Source: Istiophorus platypterus
Taxonomy: Eukaryota > Chordata > Actinopteri > Istiophoriformes > Istiophoridae
DNA: 64,000 nucleotides
Reading direction: 5' to 3'
Assembly (NCBI GenBank): GCA_016859345.1
Contig: CM029122.1
Coordinates: 293,501-357,500 of the forward strand
Position numbers and translations under genes: made by a program. Shown here piece by piece: positions 24,586 to 36,500 of the stretch. Under the pieces are notes generated by a model, which had not been told where the DNA came from, searched no databases, and worked only from the letters and a program-made list of their open reading frames with translations. Numbering within the stretch: the stretch's first letter is position 1; every line of letters starts with the position of its first letter.

Positions 24586-27500
24586 GTAAGACACAGCGCC
24601 GTCCGGACGAGAATCACAAAGAGTTTAATTTACAGAGTGCGCCTCAAGATAGTCAGAGACCCCGTTCACATCAACATCCACTCAAAGGTTCTAGGGAACT
24701 AAAAGATGCGTCATGTTGCCAGATGAAGATGCCCCATCGTCATGGAGCTGTAAACGTTTCGAATCTGTTAACTAAAGACATCTCATCTGGACCAGAACAC
24801 AATCAGCTCTGGCTCTCGTGGTCACATTTGAAGGATTCTGGCTGTGCTGCAGAACCGTCATCAAGATATTTTTGTCTGGTGTTGACTCCAAGAGTCTTTT
24901 TCAGCATCTTTCCAAGACTTTAATCAAGACATTATTTTGATGGGAAACAGAATAAGATTGATCAGTGCAACAAAGACTATCAAGGTGGTTCCGGACAAGA
25001 TGTTTTTTCAGTGTTTTAGTAAAAACCAAGATTTCAGGGCTTAAAAATGAAAAAAAAAAAGACTTGATAGGAGGAGTTTTTCCCTCATGTTCTTCATAAA
25101 CTAGCAATTATTTTCATTACTGATTAACCTAACAGTTATTTTATTAATTACCTGATTAACTGCTTTGTCAATTAATAGTGAAAAATGTCCATCCTAGAGT
25201 CCAAGGTGATGTCTTCAGATGTCTCGTTTTGTCTGAAAACCCAGAGATTAGTTCAAGCCCGTAAATATCAGATTGCTTCTGACCTACCCAGAGCTTTTAA
25301 CTGCACCTCATGGTCTTCCTTCAGTAAATGGAATTGGTCGGGTTAGTCCATAAGCTAATAAGTAGTCCTTTGAGCTAAAATTATTGAATATTTTACATTA
25401 TATATATTATATTACTGGGGCGGTTCGGACCTGAGGTGCAGTTTCAATTTTATCAAATAAAGTAAAAAATTACGCTTTTTAAAAGTGAATGTTGACATTT
25501 TTTTAAATTTAATAAATGTATGAATAAATACAATTTTACAATTTTTTTTTCTCACGGAAATAGTTTGTACCAGAAGAAGGAAAATAGCTTTCAGACCAGT
25601 AGCTCTTTTGAAGTTAACAAAGAATATTATGAAGGAATTTAATAGAAAGATTAAAAGAATTAAATTCGGATAAATAAACTAATAAATAGACTATTTAATT
25701 GAATCTTTTCAGGTCTCATTAAATGTGTTTGAGGAGGGAAGGGCCAATGTCAGACATTGGAGGTATTGGTGCAACTACATACATTAAACATTATTCTGCT
25801 GGTTGTTTTCTTGATTAGTCGATTAATCAAGAAAACAATCAAACATTAGAAAACACTGAAAAATGCTCATCACAATATCCTAAAGTGACGCGAAGAAATT
25901 ACTTGTTTCGTCTGATCAACCCTCAAATATTCAGTTTACTACAATTTAAGACCAAGATCCAGGTATTTATAATTATTGTAATTGATTATCAAAATAGTTG
26001 CTCAATTAATTTCTATCAAAGGACTAATGGGTTAATTGACTAATTGTTGCATCTCTACCCAGAGCTCAGGATTTCTAAACTCCTGGCTCCCACCTGGTTG
26101 AACAAACGGTGCCCGAAGGTAAAGAGGGAATTTTTGATATTTCGGGTCAGGTTCAGGTGATGTCTCGCTCCCCAGCTTCTTGTACTTACATCAATGAAAG
26201 ATGTAATTTATCATGACAAAATGAGGATAAATGTCCGGCGAGCAGCAGGTGATGAAGTCGATGCTGCTGAAAGGACAGTTGGTGTCAGAGGAGCCACAAA
26301 GACAAATACTTTTAATTAGGATTCAAACAGACTCGTTTGGGGGAGTGGGACTCATTAACAGCTAAATGAAATCTGGAGCTTTATGGCGGCCATTTGCATG
26401 TATAATAAAGCTAGCGAAGCGACAGATACAGAGCACAGTGAGACGTCAGCTGAGACAGACGCTTTAACAAACAGACGACAGCGTCCATCTATCAGCGCTA
26501 ATGACCCGACTGAACCCGAGGCACTGCAAAAAATTCATCCCATTTAAACTATGCAACAGCATAAAAATTACTGAACGAACATGCAGAAAGGGTTAAAGTT
26601 GTCGCGTCGCCATCATGTTGGGTTGCATCACCATTGCGTCGCCTTCGTCGGGATCATCAGAGTGAACACTGTCATGTCAACAGCTGCTTCACTCAGTCTA
26701 TGTTCTTAGGAGAAAGTTTTATTTAAAAGGAGTGGAAGTGTGAGTATCAGGCTGTGGAGACTCATAAGGCCTCAAGTAAGAACGTTCTGGATTCTTCTAA
26801 ACCTGAAATAAAAAAGGCAAAGAATGCAGACAAGCACAATAAAAAGCACAGCTATTCAAATCATATCTGGTACGATCTGAGAAGACGCTGCAAGAAACGT
26901 CTACACGGGCAGAGTGACTTTAAGGATGAAATGGCTCATTTCCTAGTTTCAGTCGATTCATGAAACAACATTCAAGTCCGAAACAGACTCCGAACCCCAG
27001 AACACTCCATCCTTTATTTCTCACAATGCACCGGAGCGGTGTTTGTCTTTTGTCTGTGGAGGGTCTCTCTGGACCGGTAGCCTGGACCGCTGCGCACCGT
27101 TATTAGAAATGAAACGAGAGCAACTCGAGGATAGTGGCAGGTTAAATCTCCACTGAATCCCGAAGAAGGAATCTGTCGGTGCGAGTGCCGCCTTCACAGG
27201 GCAATTGTTCGTCTCCTCCAAGGACAGATGGCATCTCTGAGCGATATTCTCGAGTACAAACAACACCTCCGGGTGAAGAAACTCACTGAACTGACGCTGC
27301 TACTATGACATCTAGAACTAAACCAGACTCACAGCTGAGAACCACTAAAAAAACCTCAGAGAGAGGGAGAGAAAGAAGGGAATGTGGGGAGGAAAGAGAA
27401 AACACAGCAGTGGAAGAAAGAGAGGGGGAAAAAATGAAATGAAATAATGGAAGAACGAATGAAGCAAAAGGGGAGAAAGAAATGAGGAAAGATACAATGT

Positions 27501-30500
27501 GAAAGGAAGATAGAAATGTGGGAAGAAGCAGAGGAAATGAAGGAAAGATAAAGGCTGGTTTAGGAGAAGGGAGAACTGGCAGAAAGAAGGAAAGAAAGAC
27601 AGGAGAGAGAAACACTAAGAAAAGAGACTACAGAAATAGCAGATGAAAGCAGGAAAGAAGGAAAGGGAAGGGAGAAAGAAGAAGAAACAATCGGAGGAGA
27701 GAAAATTAAAGAAAATAATGCACAATAAAAGCAAGAAAAGAAAGAAAGAAATGACAAGAAAGGGAAATGGAGTAAAAACAGACAGAAAGAGGAAAGGAAG
27801 AAGCAGCAGCTGTTGACTCAGAGAAACATTTGAACCACAAACAGAAGTGAAAACCTCATTATTCTGCCGTCACCTCCATCTTGTCTCTCGAGGAAAGAAA
27901 AAAAGAGGAAAGAAAACACAAAGAGCCTCCATTTTACCCTCTACAACAACGACAACATGAGGAGGAGTGGGTGAAAACAGACAGAGGAGAAGCAGGAGTT
28001 CAGGCCACGGACCCATAAACAGACACTGAACTGAAAACTTCATCCTGAGGACGGATTCCTCCGTCTTTCTTTGTTTTTTTGGCATAGTTTTGACTTCATA
28101 CATCCAGATCAAGGACAGTCCACTGTGTTATCTGACCAGTGGTTATAATGCTGGACGACATCTATTATATTTCTGTTAAGAGAACAAATCAGTGAGGAAG
28201 CGCTGAAGCTCTGTTCACTTGTGAAACGAGAGTCTCTCCTTTCATACAGACTAGAACAAGATTTGAAGTAATTAAAGATTCTCATTTTTATTTGGCCCTC
28301 ATCAGATGTAGAACACCTTCTCTTTGATAATGTTTAGAATATTTCACTTTAACAAAAGGGCAGATTCTCCAAACCCATCTCTGCCTGAACTCTCTGCTCC
28401 TTCAGAACTTTACTCAGCTTCAGTTTGATCGCTTTCTACTCGATCCCCCGTGTTCGTATCAATGATATATTTCACTTGTATCGTTAAACGGAGCGCTGCC
28501 TGAGTCCGTTGCGCCCTGATCCGAACACAGTTTTCATTTTAGCATTTGTTTGTAAAATTGATGGGTGAGGAAACTTAATGACCTATTTTCAATTTCCTTC
28601 CGCTTTAACGTAGTTTTTGTGTTGTAATTACTGTGATACAATTTCATATTTATTTATTCTTCCTTCTTCCCCCTGGGTAATGGAATGGTGGGGGAGGAAA
28701 TGCTCTTCCTCCCCTCTTCCCGTTGTTATGGGGGAAGAACAGGGAGGAGAAGGGGGAGGTGTGTCCCTCCTTTGAAGGGCTGAATGAAGCTTATGATACT
28801 TGTGACTCCCATTGAGGAGTCACATGAGGAGGCCCAGGAGGAACAAACACAATAGGCCACAGTTGTAGGTTCACTCATTATGTGGAAAATACCTTCAGAT
28901 TGTGATTCTGTCAGGGAGGAATCCAGCTGACCCGCCTGCAGCACTGAGCGCTCAGACCTCTGAGTATCCAGAAACCTCCAACAGACCTCTCAGCGGGACG
29001 AGGTGAATAAATCAATTTCTCTGTCTTTTTTCTAACAGATGACAGGAAGGATGAGTTTGAGCCTCTCGGCACAGAGGTGTCACTGCACGCTGTAGGAAAC
29101 GGTACAGGTGAATATATGATAACCATGTGCATACGCTCACATGTGAGGGCAATGGATGAGAGGGGACCCCCCCCAGCATGGGGACCTGGCTGGCCCGGTT
29201 AAGTGATAACAGATACTGATGCTCATCATGCAGCTCTGTCAGTCAGGAGAACGGAAGCCTGGTCAAGCTGAGAAAAGTCAACAGTGATCAGTTCACAAAA
29301 TAAAATAAATTCACACTCAAATTAGAAGATGATTTATCAACACTAAATTCCTGTGTCATAATTCTGAATTAAAATTGTATTTTTATCTTCTCATGATTTT
29401 GACCTGATACTGTTTTAAAATTTTATTAAATGCAATTTATATACTACTACTAAGTGTAAGAATGCAAAGCAATTTAGAAGTATGAATTACTTTTTTTTAT
29501 TGTCCAATGACTTCTCCATTGTCTATAATGGATCACTTCAATGTTACTGGGCTGCATTGTGCTAGCTAGCAAGCTAATGACAATTATGTTCAATAAATCC
29601 TATTCAAAAATTAAAAAAAAAGAAATTTAATGCTGTTCCAGCACTGGAGAGGCAAATATAGCCTGAAGTCTCTAATAATAGTGTGACTTCAGTTGTCGCT
29701 CATATCATCAAGTTGCAGTCGATCACATTCAGTCTCGTCTACGTCACGTCAGCATTTTAGCCAATACCGAGAATGTACCAGGAAGCTGACTGCAGTTCAC
29801 TCCATGGCAACCAGTGTCAGTTATATTATAATATTATAATGTGATACTATAATTCTTTTTTTAACTTACTCTATTCATTTTCTCACAAGAAATTCTCAGT
29901 AATGAAACTACAGATTAATTCATTCATTGATTAATATTGAAAATTTTCATTTCCGCATATGTTAAATTGTTTTCCTTGCATGTAGTAAGGTATCACATGT
30001 ATAAATTACACTGTATTTTTCCCTGTTATTAATATCAATCTCCATCTTTTTTTACACTTTCACTAATCTGATACAGTACAATAGACAATACCACGAGTTT
30101 TTTTTATCCTTTTTTTCTTTTACTGTTGGAGATATATTTCTGTACTTGTAATACATAATTTGAATTCCTCCTTAGGTCATTTTCCCTATGATTATGTTTC
30201 ATATGCCACTGCCTCATGTTTCTGACCAGTCTTTCTCTTATTAAACACAGGACTATTTTAAATGATAACAAAACAGTTTGCTGTTGTCAAAGTCTTGCCT
30301 CTCTGAACTCATCTCCTTTTTTGTTTCCTGTGCTCAGTGAGACGACTGGAAGGTGTCTCTGATCTGGATGAGTACTTTCTGAAACGTAAACTGGAGGAGG
30401 GCGATGGTCACCCTGCGACCATCGCTGAGTACCTGCAACGCAGCGACACTGCCATTATTTACCCTGAAGCCCCAGAGGAGGTGACGAGGCTGGGCACCCC

Positions 30501-33500
30501 AGAGGCCATCGGTCAGGATGAGAGCGAGCACGGTAAGTGGAGGAACCTCCCAAATACTGAGCTCCATGTAAAACAGACAAACCAATGGACTGATAAAAGG
30601 GAAAAAGAATCTTCCCACATGAAGGTCACATTGGGACCAAGAAAAGTGTTGGGTCATGATTGGTGGGTAATAGCAGTGGGCCATTTAACAAAACACTGTG
30701 TGATAATAGTGAAAACTGTGGACTTCATTACCTTTCATTACTTCAAAACTGTACTGTACTGTGTAATTAAAGGAAGCAAGGGGATGGAAAATACATACAT
30801 CCAACAATTCATAATACAAATGCAGAGTACACAAGAAAATACACAACGACCTGTAATTTAAGCGTAATAAATATTAAGTATATCATACAGGATATTAATG
30901 ATATGCAATAGTAAATCTGTTTATAATCTATCCCAAAGGGAAGCAAATATAAAGAGAATAACATGAGGCCCTAGAACTAAGCCCTGCAGTACTCCACAAG
31001 ACAGTGGAGAGAAGCATTCACAAAGTCTCAAAAAGAGAGTTAGTAAAGTTGTACACAAGGCTCTGTTCTGGCTCCTCTTTAGTTCTCTCTGCCATTTTTT
31101 ATGCAGATCAAGCATTATTCTCTTATTAAATATCACTTTGTTTTAAATGCTGACAAGAGTACATGTTTCTAGTGTCAAGTCCTCATGGCCCTGTGACTCA
31201 GTAAAAAGACAAGACCTTCAGTGTTTCTAGGGCAGCAATTTAACACACAACTCTTTCCTCTTATACTGAGACATGAGAAAGGTCATGATGGGACAGAGCA
31301 AAGTTCTGAAGGAAACTGACAAGCTCCAAGCTCCTTAATGGATAATAAAAATATGACAAACTAACAAACACGGTACGTCATGTATCTCAGTAACTGTTTT
31401 AAAAAAAAAGTTTGAAAAAAAGGAACTTTAATGACGTATTGCAGTAGCTGTAGGGGATCATAAAAAGATCAGACAAACAAAAAAGTGAATTAAGTCATAA
31501 AATCCTGCAAATTCATAGAAAAAAATCCTTGTGAATGAATGGTTGTATTTTAGTTCTTGTATTTTCTTTTTTTTTTTTTTTTTTTTTTTGCCTTAAAGTT
31601 TCAATGTCAGCATTAGCCTCCATTACGTGACATTTGACCTCTGTCTTTTTGGCTGCAGACCTGCCACCCGGCACTCCCGACGACTTCGCCCAGCTGCTTA
31701 CCTGTCCATACTGTGACCGCGGCTACAAACGTCTGACGTCTCTGAAGGAACACATCAAATATCGTCACGAGAAGAACGAGGAGAACCTCACCTGCCCGCT
31801 GTGTGCTGACACCTTCAGCCACCGCACACAGCTGGAGCGTCACATGACAACGCACAAACCCCCGAGAGACCAGGTAAAACACACCTGCACAAACCCGCCA
31901 CCTTCTCTTTTCATTTTCATTTAATTCATGGTTCTTTTTAAGAGCCCAGTCCCATAATAATAAACAGATGAATGAGTCAGGTGTCACCTGAAGTTTTGTT
32001 ATTTGTTAATTTTGCTAATTTAAGTTCACGATTTTCGCTTGAAATTTCCCTTTAGTTTGGTATAAATCAAAGACTTTATCATGTGAGAAAAGTCTACATG
32101 TGATGTGCATTATTTTAGGCACATTTCCTCAAAATTCAGTCAGTCAGATTTCGTTGATTTAGGAATAACGTTCTGTGGTTTTGAACAAAGTATGGACTAA
32201 CAATATTAGTCTGTAAAGGCAACAACTATTTTCAAGTGCTTTAGATAAGAAATAAAAACACATGGCTTATATAAAATGCAATGCAAAATAAAAAGGGACA
32301 CAACATTTAAAAGGCTTAAAATGATGATGATGGTAAAAATATGTCGGACTGCAACTAACAATTATTCACAGAATAATTTAAAAATTCTTTTCTAAAGTCA
32401 ACCATTAACTGTTTGGTGAATAACATGTCAGGTGAAATGTCAAATGCTGCAGGATTAAAACCAAAAACAAGATATTTTAAATGTTAAAACTTTAGAGCTT
32501 TGTCAAAAAATGAACGTTCGTTCAACCTCAATCTCATAATTTGTCATTTTCCATAATCTATGAGTTTATCAGTGTTGAAATAAAGAGGACCAAGTATAGA
32601 GCCACGGGGAACTCCATGTCATTGATGTTCACTAAAATGTGTAACAATCAAGTCTCAATCCGGTAAATACTGTAGGATACTGTTGGTTTCTAACAACCAT
32701 TTTAGGACTATAAACAGACCTGACAAGGTGCCCTGGTGCTGATGGATTAATTAGTAATCTGACAAAAAAAATAAAACAACTGATAATTGATTAATTTTTT
32801 CAGTAATTTTTCAACCCAAAATGCTCCAAACTAGTGTGCAGAATTGCTGCCTTCCTTTGTAACATATCAGTGTAAACTAAATCTCTTTGGGTTTTAAACC
32901 ATCAGTCATCAACTTGGACTTTGACATTACAGTTAATTAATAATCAAGAAATAATCAGTGGATTAATCAATAATAAACAAAATCAGCCCTACAAATACTG
33001 TAGAGCTGCAACTAACTAATGTAGTTGAAAAATCAGATTTTTCATCTATCATATATCCCCCTTATTATTTATTTTGCACATACACACAAAACTGATAGTA
33101 ATGATAAAAAAAATACTAAGGGATCTACAGTATTATTATTACTGAGGAAAATCTACCAGCCTTAAAAGTGTGTATCAGTTGGGCTGTGGTACAAACAGAA
33201 TTTAAAGGACTGTATTTAAAAAAAAAAGTAAAGTTTAAACTTTCAATTTTGATAAAATTCAGGCTGAATTTTAGATTGTGGCCAAGTCCCAAATTTCTGA
33301 ACCAGTTCTCCCAGTCTGTCCAGATTCCCAGTCTGGACTCGTCAGTGAGGACCAGATTTTTGGAGCTTTTATGTTTAATGTTTTATGTTGAGCTCATTAG
33401 CAGCTGCATTTTTTTGTACCCCCACCCCCACCTCAAGCTGCTGCCTTCAGTGCTACGTGCATGGGATGGGCAAGCATATTGACTTCCCCGGGCCATCTGA

Positions 33501-36500
33501 CTTTCTACATCAGCTGTTGATGGAACTGAAACTAGGACGGATTTTTTATTAAAAATTACTACTAATAGTGAAACACATATCCTGTTTTCTCTTTTTATTT
33601 CTGGACCATTAACTGTAAATATCACACACTGTGTCATTTTCTACAATGTGTAAATATAGTTAAGGGTGTTAAGTAGTAATCTAATAATAAGCTGGTGTTA
33701 AATGTTTCCCGCACACGCCTGTTTGCTGCCCCTCATGATCCAAAATTCACATTAGACTCGGTAACTAAGCAGTGAATCATTCAATTTTCCAATTACACTG
33801 TGATCATAATGAGATTTCCTGAGTTAAGCCTGACAGCTTCAGACCTCCTCACATCACATCACAGAAGCACCAGCTCCCTCCTTTCATACCTGCCCCCCCC
33901 CACCCACCCCACCCCAGACTAACACCCCTCACCGGTTTAACCAGGAGCAGATGGTCTTTTCCCTGCTGGTTTAAAGAATCATAATCCTCAAATGACTTTA
34001 AGTGCTTGTTTATTTGTATACTTCCTCTGCGTCAAACTGTTAAAGAGAGACTCTGAGAGGAGAGTCATGGCTTCTCACAGACAGAAAGTCAACACACATC
34101 CCAATCAGAGATGTCAGGGAAAAGAGTTGGTAAATCTGCTGGTACAATCAGAAAATATGTCGTTTTTAGTGCTATTTAATCTAGTGGTTCCCAAACCTTG
34201 TTAAACCAGGGCCCCTTCTCACTATAGGTGGCTGATAGTAGATTAACAGTTTGAGGAGTCTTTTCATTTCATTTTTTCATTAGGAGCCCCATGTGTAAAA
34301 ACTTTAATAAACATAAACCAGCAGTATACAAGGATATTTATTCCAGGTGTATTTAGGCTACTCTAAGTTACATAATGGTCCCATATCAGAGAAACACACC
34401 CATTTGTTTCTTCACGCATCAGCCCAGTTAGCATTTTTTATAGAGATTTTAATGCTTACTGCTTATTTCTATATGTGAAATATAAAATTGTAGATTATTA
34501 AATTGTTTAATGTTTTGCAACTCTATATAAAAATGTACAACAAATGACAGAAACGAGCAAATCTGTAGCCCGTTTTTAAGGCATTTCATTTGGGAGCCAC
34601 AGCTTTAATCGATACTTACCTTATACTTACTGTAGCATAGTCTGTGAGAGGGTATCCTCTACAAACCTTCATCCAATTTTCCTCTTCAAAGCTGTTTTGT
34701 CAGACCTCGGAGCTGTAACCAGGATTTTTGAGCCTCCCACTCCAGCAAAGATCATTTTTATCTGGCTCCAGGAATACTGGACTACAGTATAAATAATCTT
34801 TTTTTTATATTTAAATTAATATGAAAATTGGAGTTAATGATACAGTGCTGTGAGAATTTTATGCTCATTTGTGTTGATGAGGAATAATTTGTCTCCCAAT
34901 GAGGAGGTTCTGGGTTAGAACCCCGGTTCGGCTGGAGCCTTTGTATGCTGACTTTTCTGTTCTCCCTGTGCTGGGGGGGTCCTCTGAGCACTCTGATGCG
35001 AAGGTGTTTGTCTCTGTGTGGCGGCCCTTTGATAGACCACTAACCTGTCCAGGTTGCAACCCAACTCAGCCAGTGTCAGCTGGGATTGGCTCAAAAGAAC
35101 AGTTAGATGAACAATACAAAAAGTGACAGCGCTGTAGTCAGGCCCTCCTACACCAACCACCAACAATCTGTAGAATATTTTGTTGCTTTGGAGCTTTCCT
35201 TTTTTTCTGGGAGAAAAGTTAGTCAGATTTCTCTCTTTGACTCTGTCTTTCTCATTTTACAGTAAAGTGGGATTATCGGTTGGGGGGAACCTTTAAAGAG
35301 TCTTAAACTGTAGCTGTCAGTTATAGATGGTAAACTGCACCTCAGGGACTCAAACACTCACATTCTAGTCTAAAAATACTGAGGAACTATATATTCTCAG
35401 CTGAAGCTACAGTTTGGTTTGAAACAAAATCTGATTTAAAAAAAACCAATAAATATAGCATATACTGTAAAACAGTATATACTGTATGTACTAAATACAT
35501 GGTATGGCTACATACAGTATATGTTTCATCATTTCATATCTTATTTTTCACCCTGACTCAGCATGTTTAATAGAATGTGTTTTAAAAAAGACTAAAAAAT
35601 TTATGTCTTTGATATCGTGACTATTATTTTAAATGATTTAGTTCAAGCTAATGACTAATTACTTTCAGGCTGTATTTTCATCTTGCTTTAGTCGTTATTT
35701 TCTATTCTTGTTTTTCACATAATTTCTTTGATTTTAACTATGAATTCAAACCCAACAGGACACAAACATTTTCATTCTGTTAAATAAACAGAAATGAATC
35801 TTCATCTCTGAGCTGTGTGCAGTCTGGAGCTCCTCTTCCCTCCTTGGTCTGAAACGAAAGGATTTCATCGAACACTCTGAGCTCCCACTCTCTAAGCATC
35901 AACTTTTTACTGCTGTGGAGGGAAACGACGTCTCCCCCCGACACTGCTTGTGTTTGTTTATCTCTTTATTTGCATTTCAAATGGTGGGAATGCACCTACA
36001 CGAGAAACGGTTACCTCTGAACAAAGTCAGCCCACACTGTTTCTCAGAATATGTTGAAGATAAAAAGAGTTTAAGAAGCTACGAGGAGAATCTTTCTGTC
36101 ACTATCAGATCTGCTTTACTAAATACTATTAAATTCCCCCGACAGCTTCTGTTCCACAGCCGCGTAATCTGCTTCCCTCCCTGCTCACGACTCCTACTCT
36201 TACTCCATCTCATGAAAACTTTTTGTTTTTTCTCTCTACAGCCGCCACTGCTGAACGAAGAGGTTGGAAACCGCAAGTTCAAGTGCAGCGAGTGTGGAAA
36301 AGCCTTCAAATACAAACACCACCTGAAGGAGCATCTTCGTATTCACAGCGGTGAGTCGTCCCTACCCCGATACTTAGACTGCTAGTCCATATCTTTCATT
36401 TCATAAGCCTCTTCTTCACCTATCTGCTGAATGACTCATGACATTTTCTGAAGTTAGTCAAACTGTTTCATATCTGAGTGATTCAGCCATGTGGACCAGA

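Larger units (their letters stand above)
24586..29038 (+). other. zeb2: zeb2 intron 3
   Basis: No exon seen. It contains two copies of an AT-rich dispersed repeat (25100-25280 and 25800-26060), a repeat-free block with an octamer motif (26160-26500), a purine-rich tract (27355-27800) and a motif-rich block shortly before exon 4 (28720-28960). Confidence 0.85.
31874..36241 (+). other. zeb2: zeb2 intron 6
   Basis: Repeat-rich. It has two AT-rich dispersed repeat fragments (32345-32460 on + and 32870-33005 on -), a reference-type dispersed fragment near 34180-34310, a SINE fragment (34885-35100) and a small palindrome (35459-35525). The last 430 bases before exon 7 are complex and open in the exon's frame. 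Confidence 0.85.

Noticed and set aside
24586..24923. Continuation of the exon 3 frame into the intron
   Set aside because: A strong GTAAGA donor at 24586 and a correctly phased exon 4 make this intron; the extension does not resemble ZEB2.
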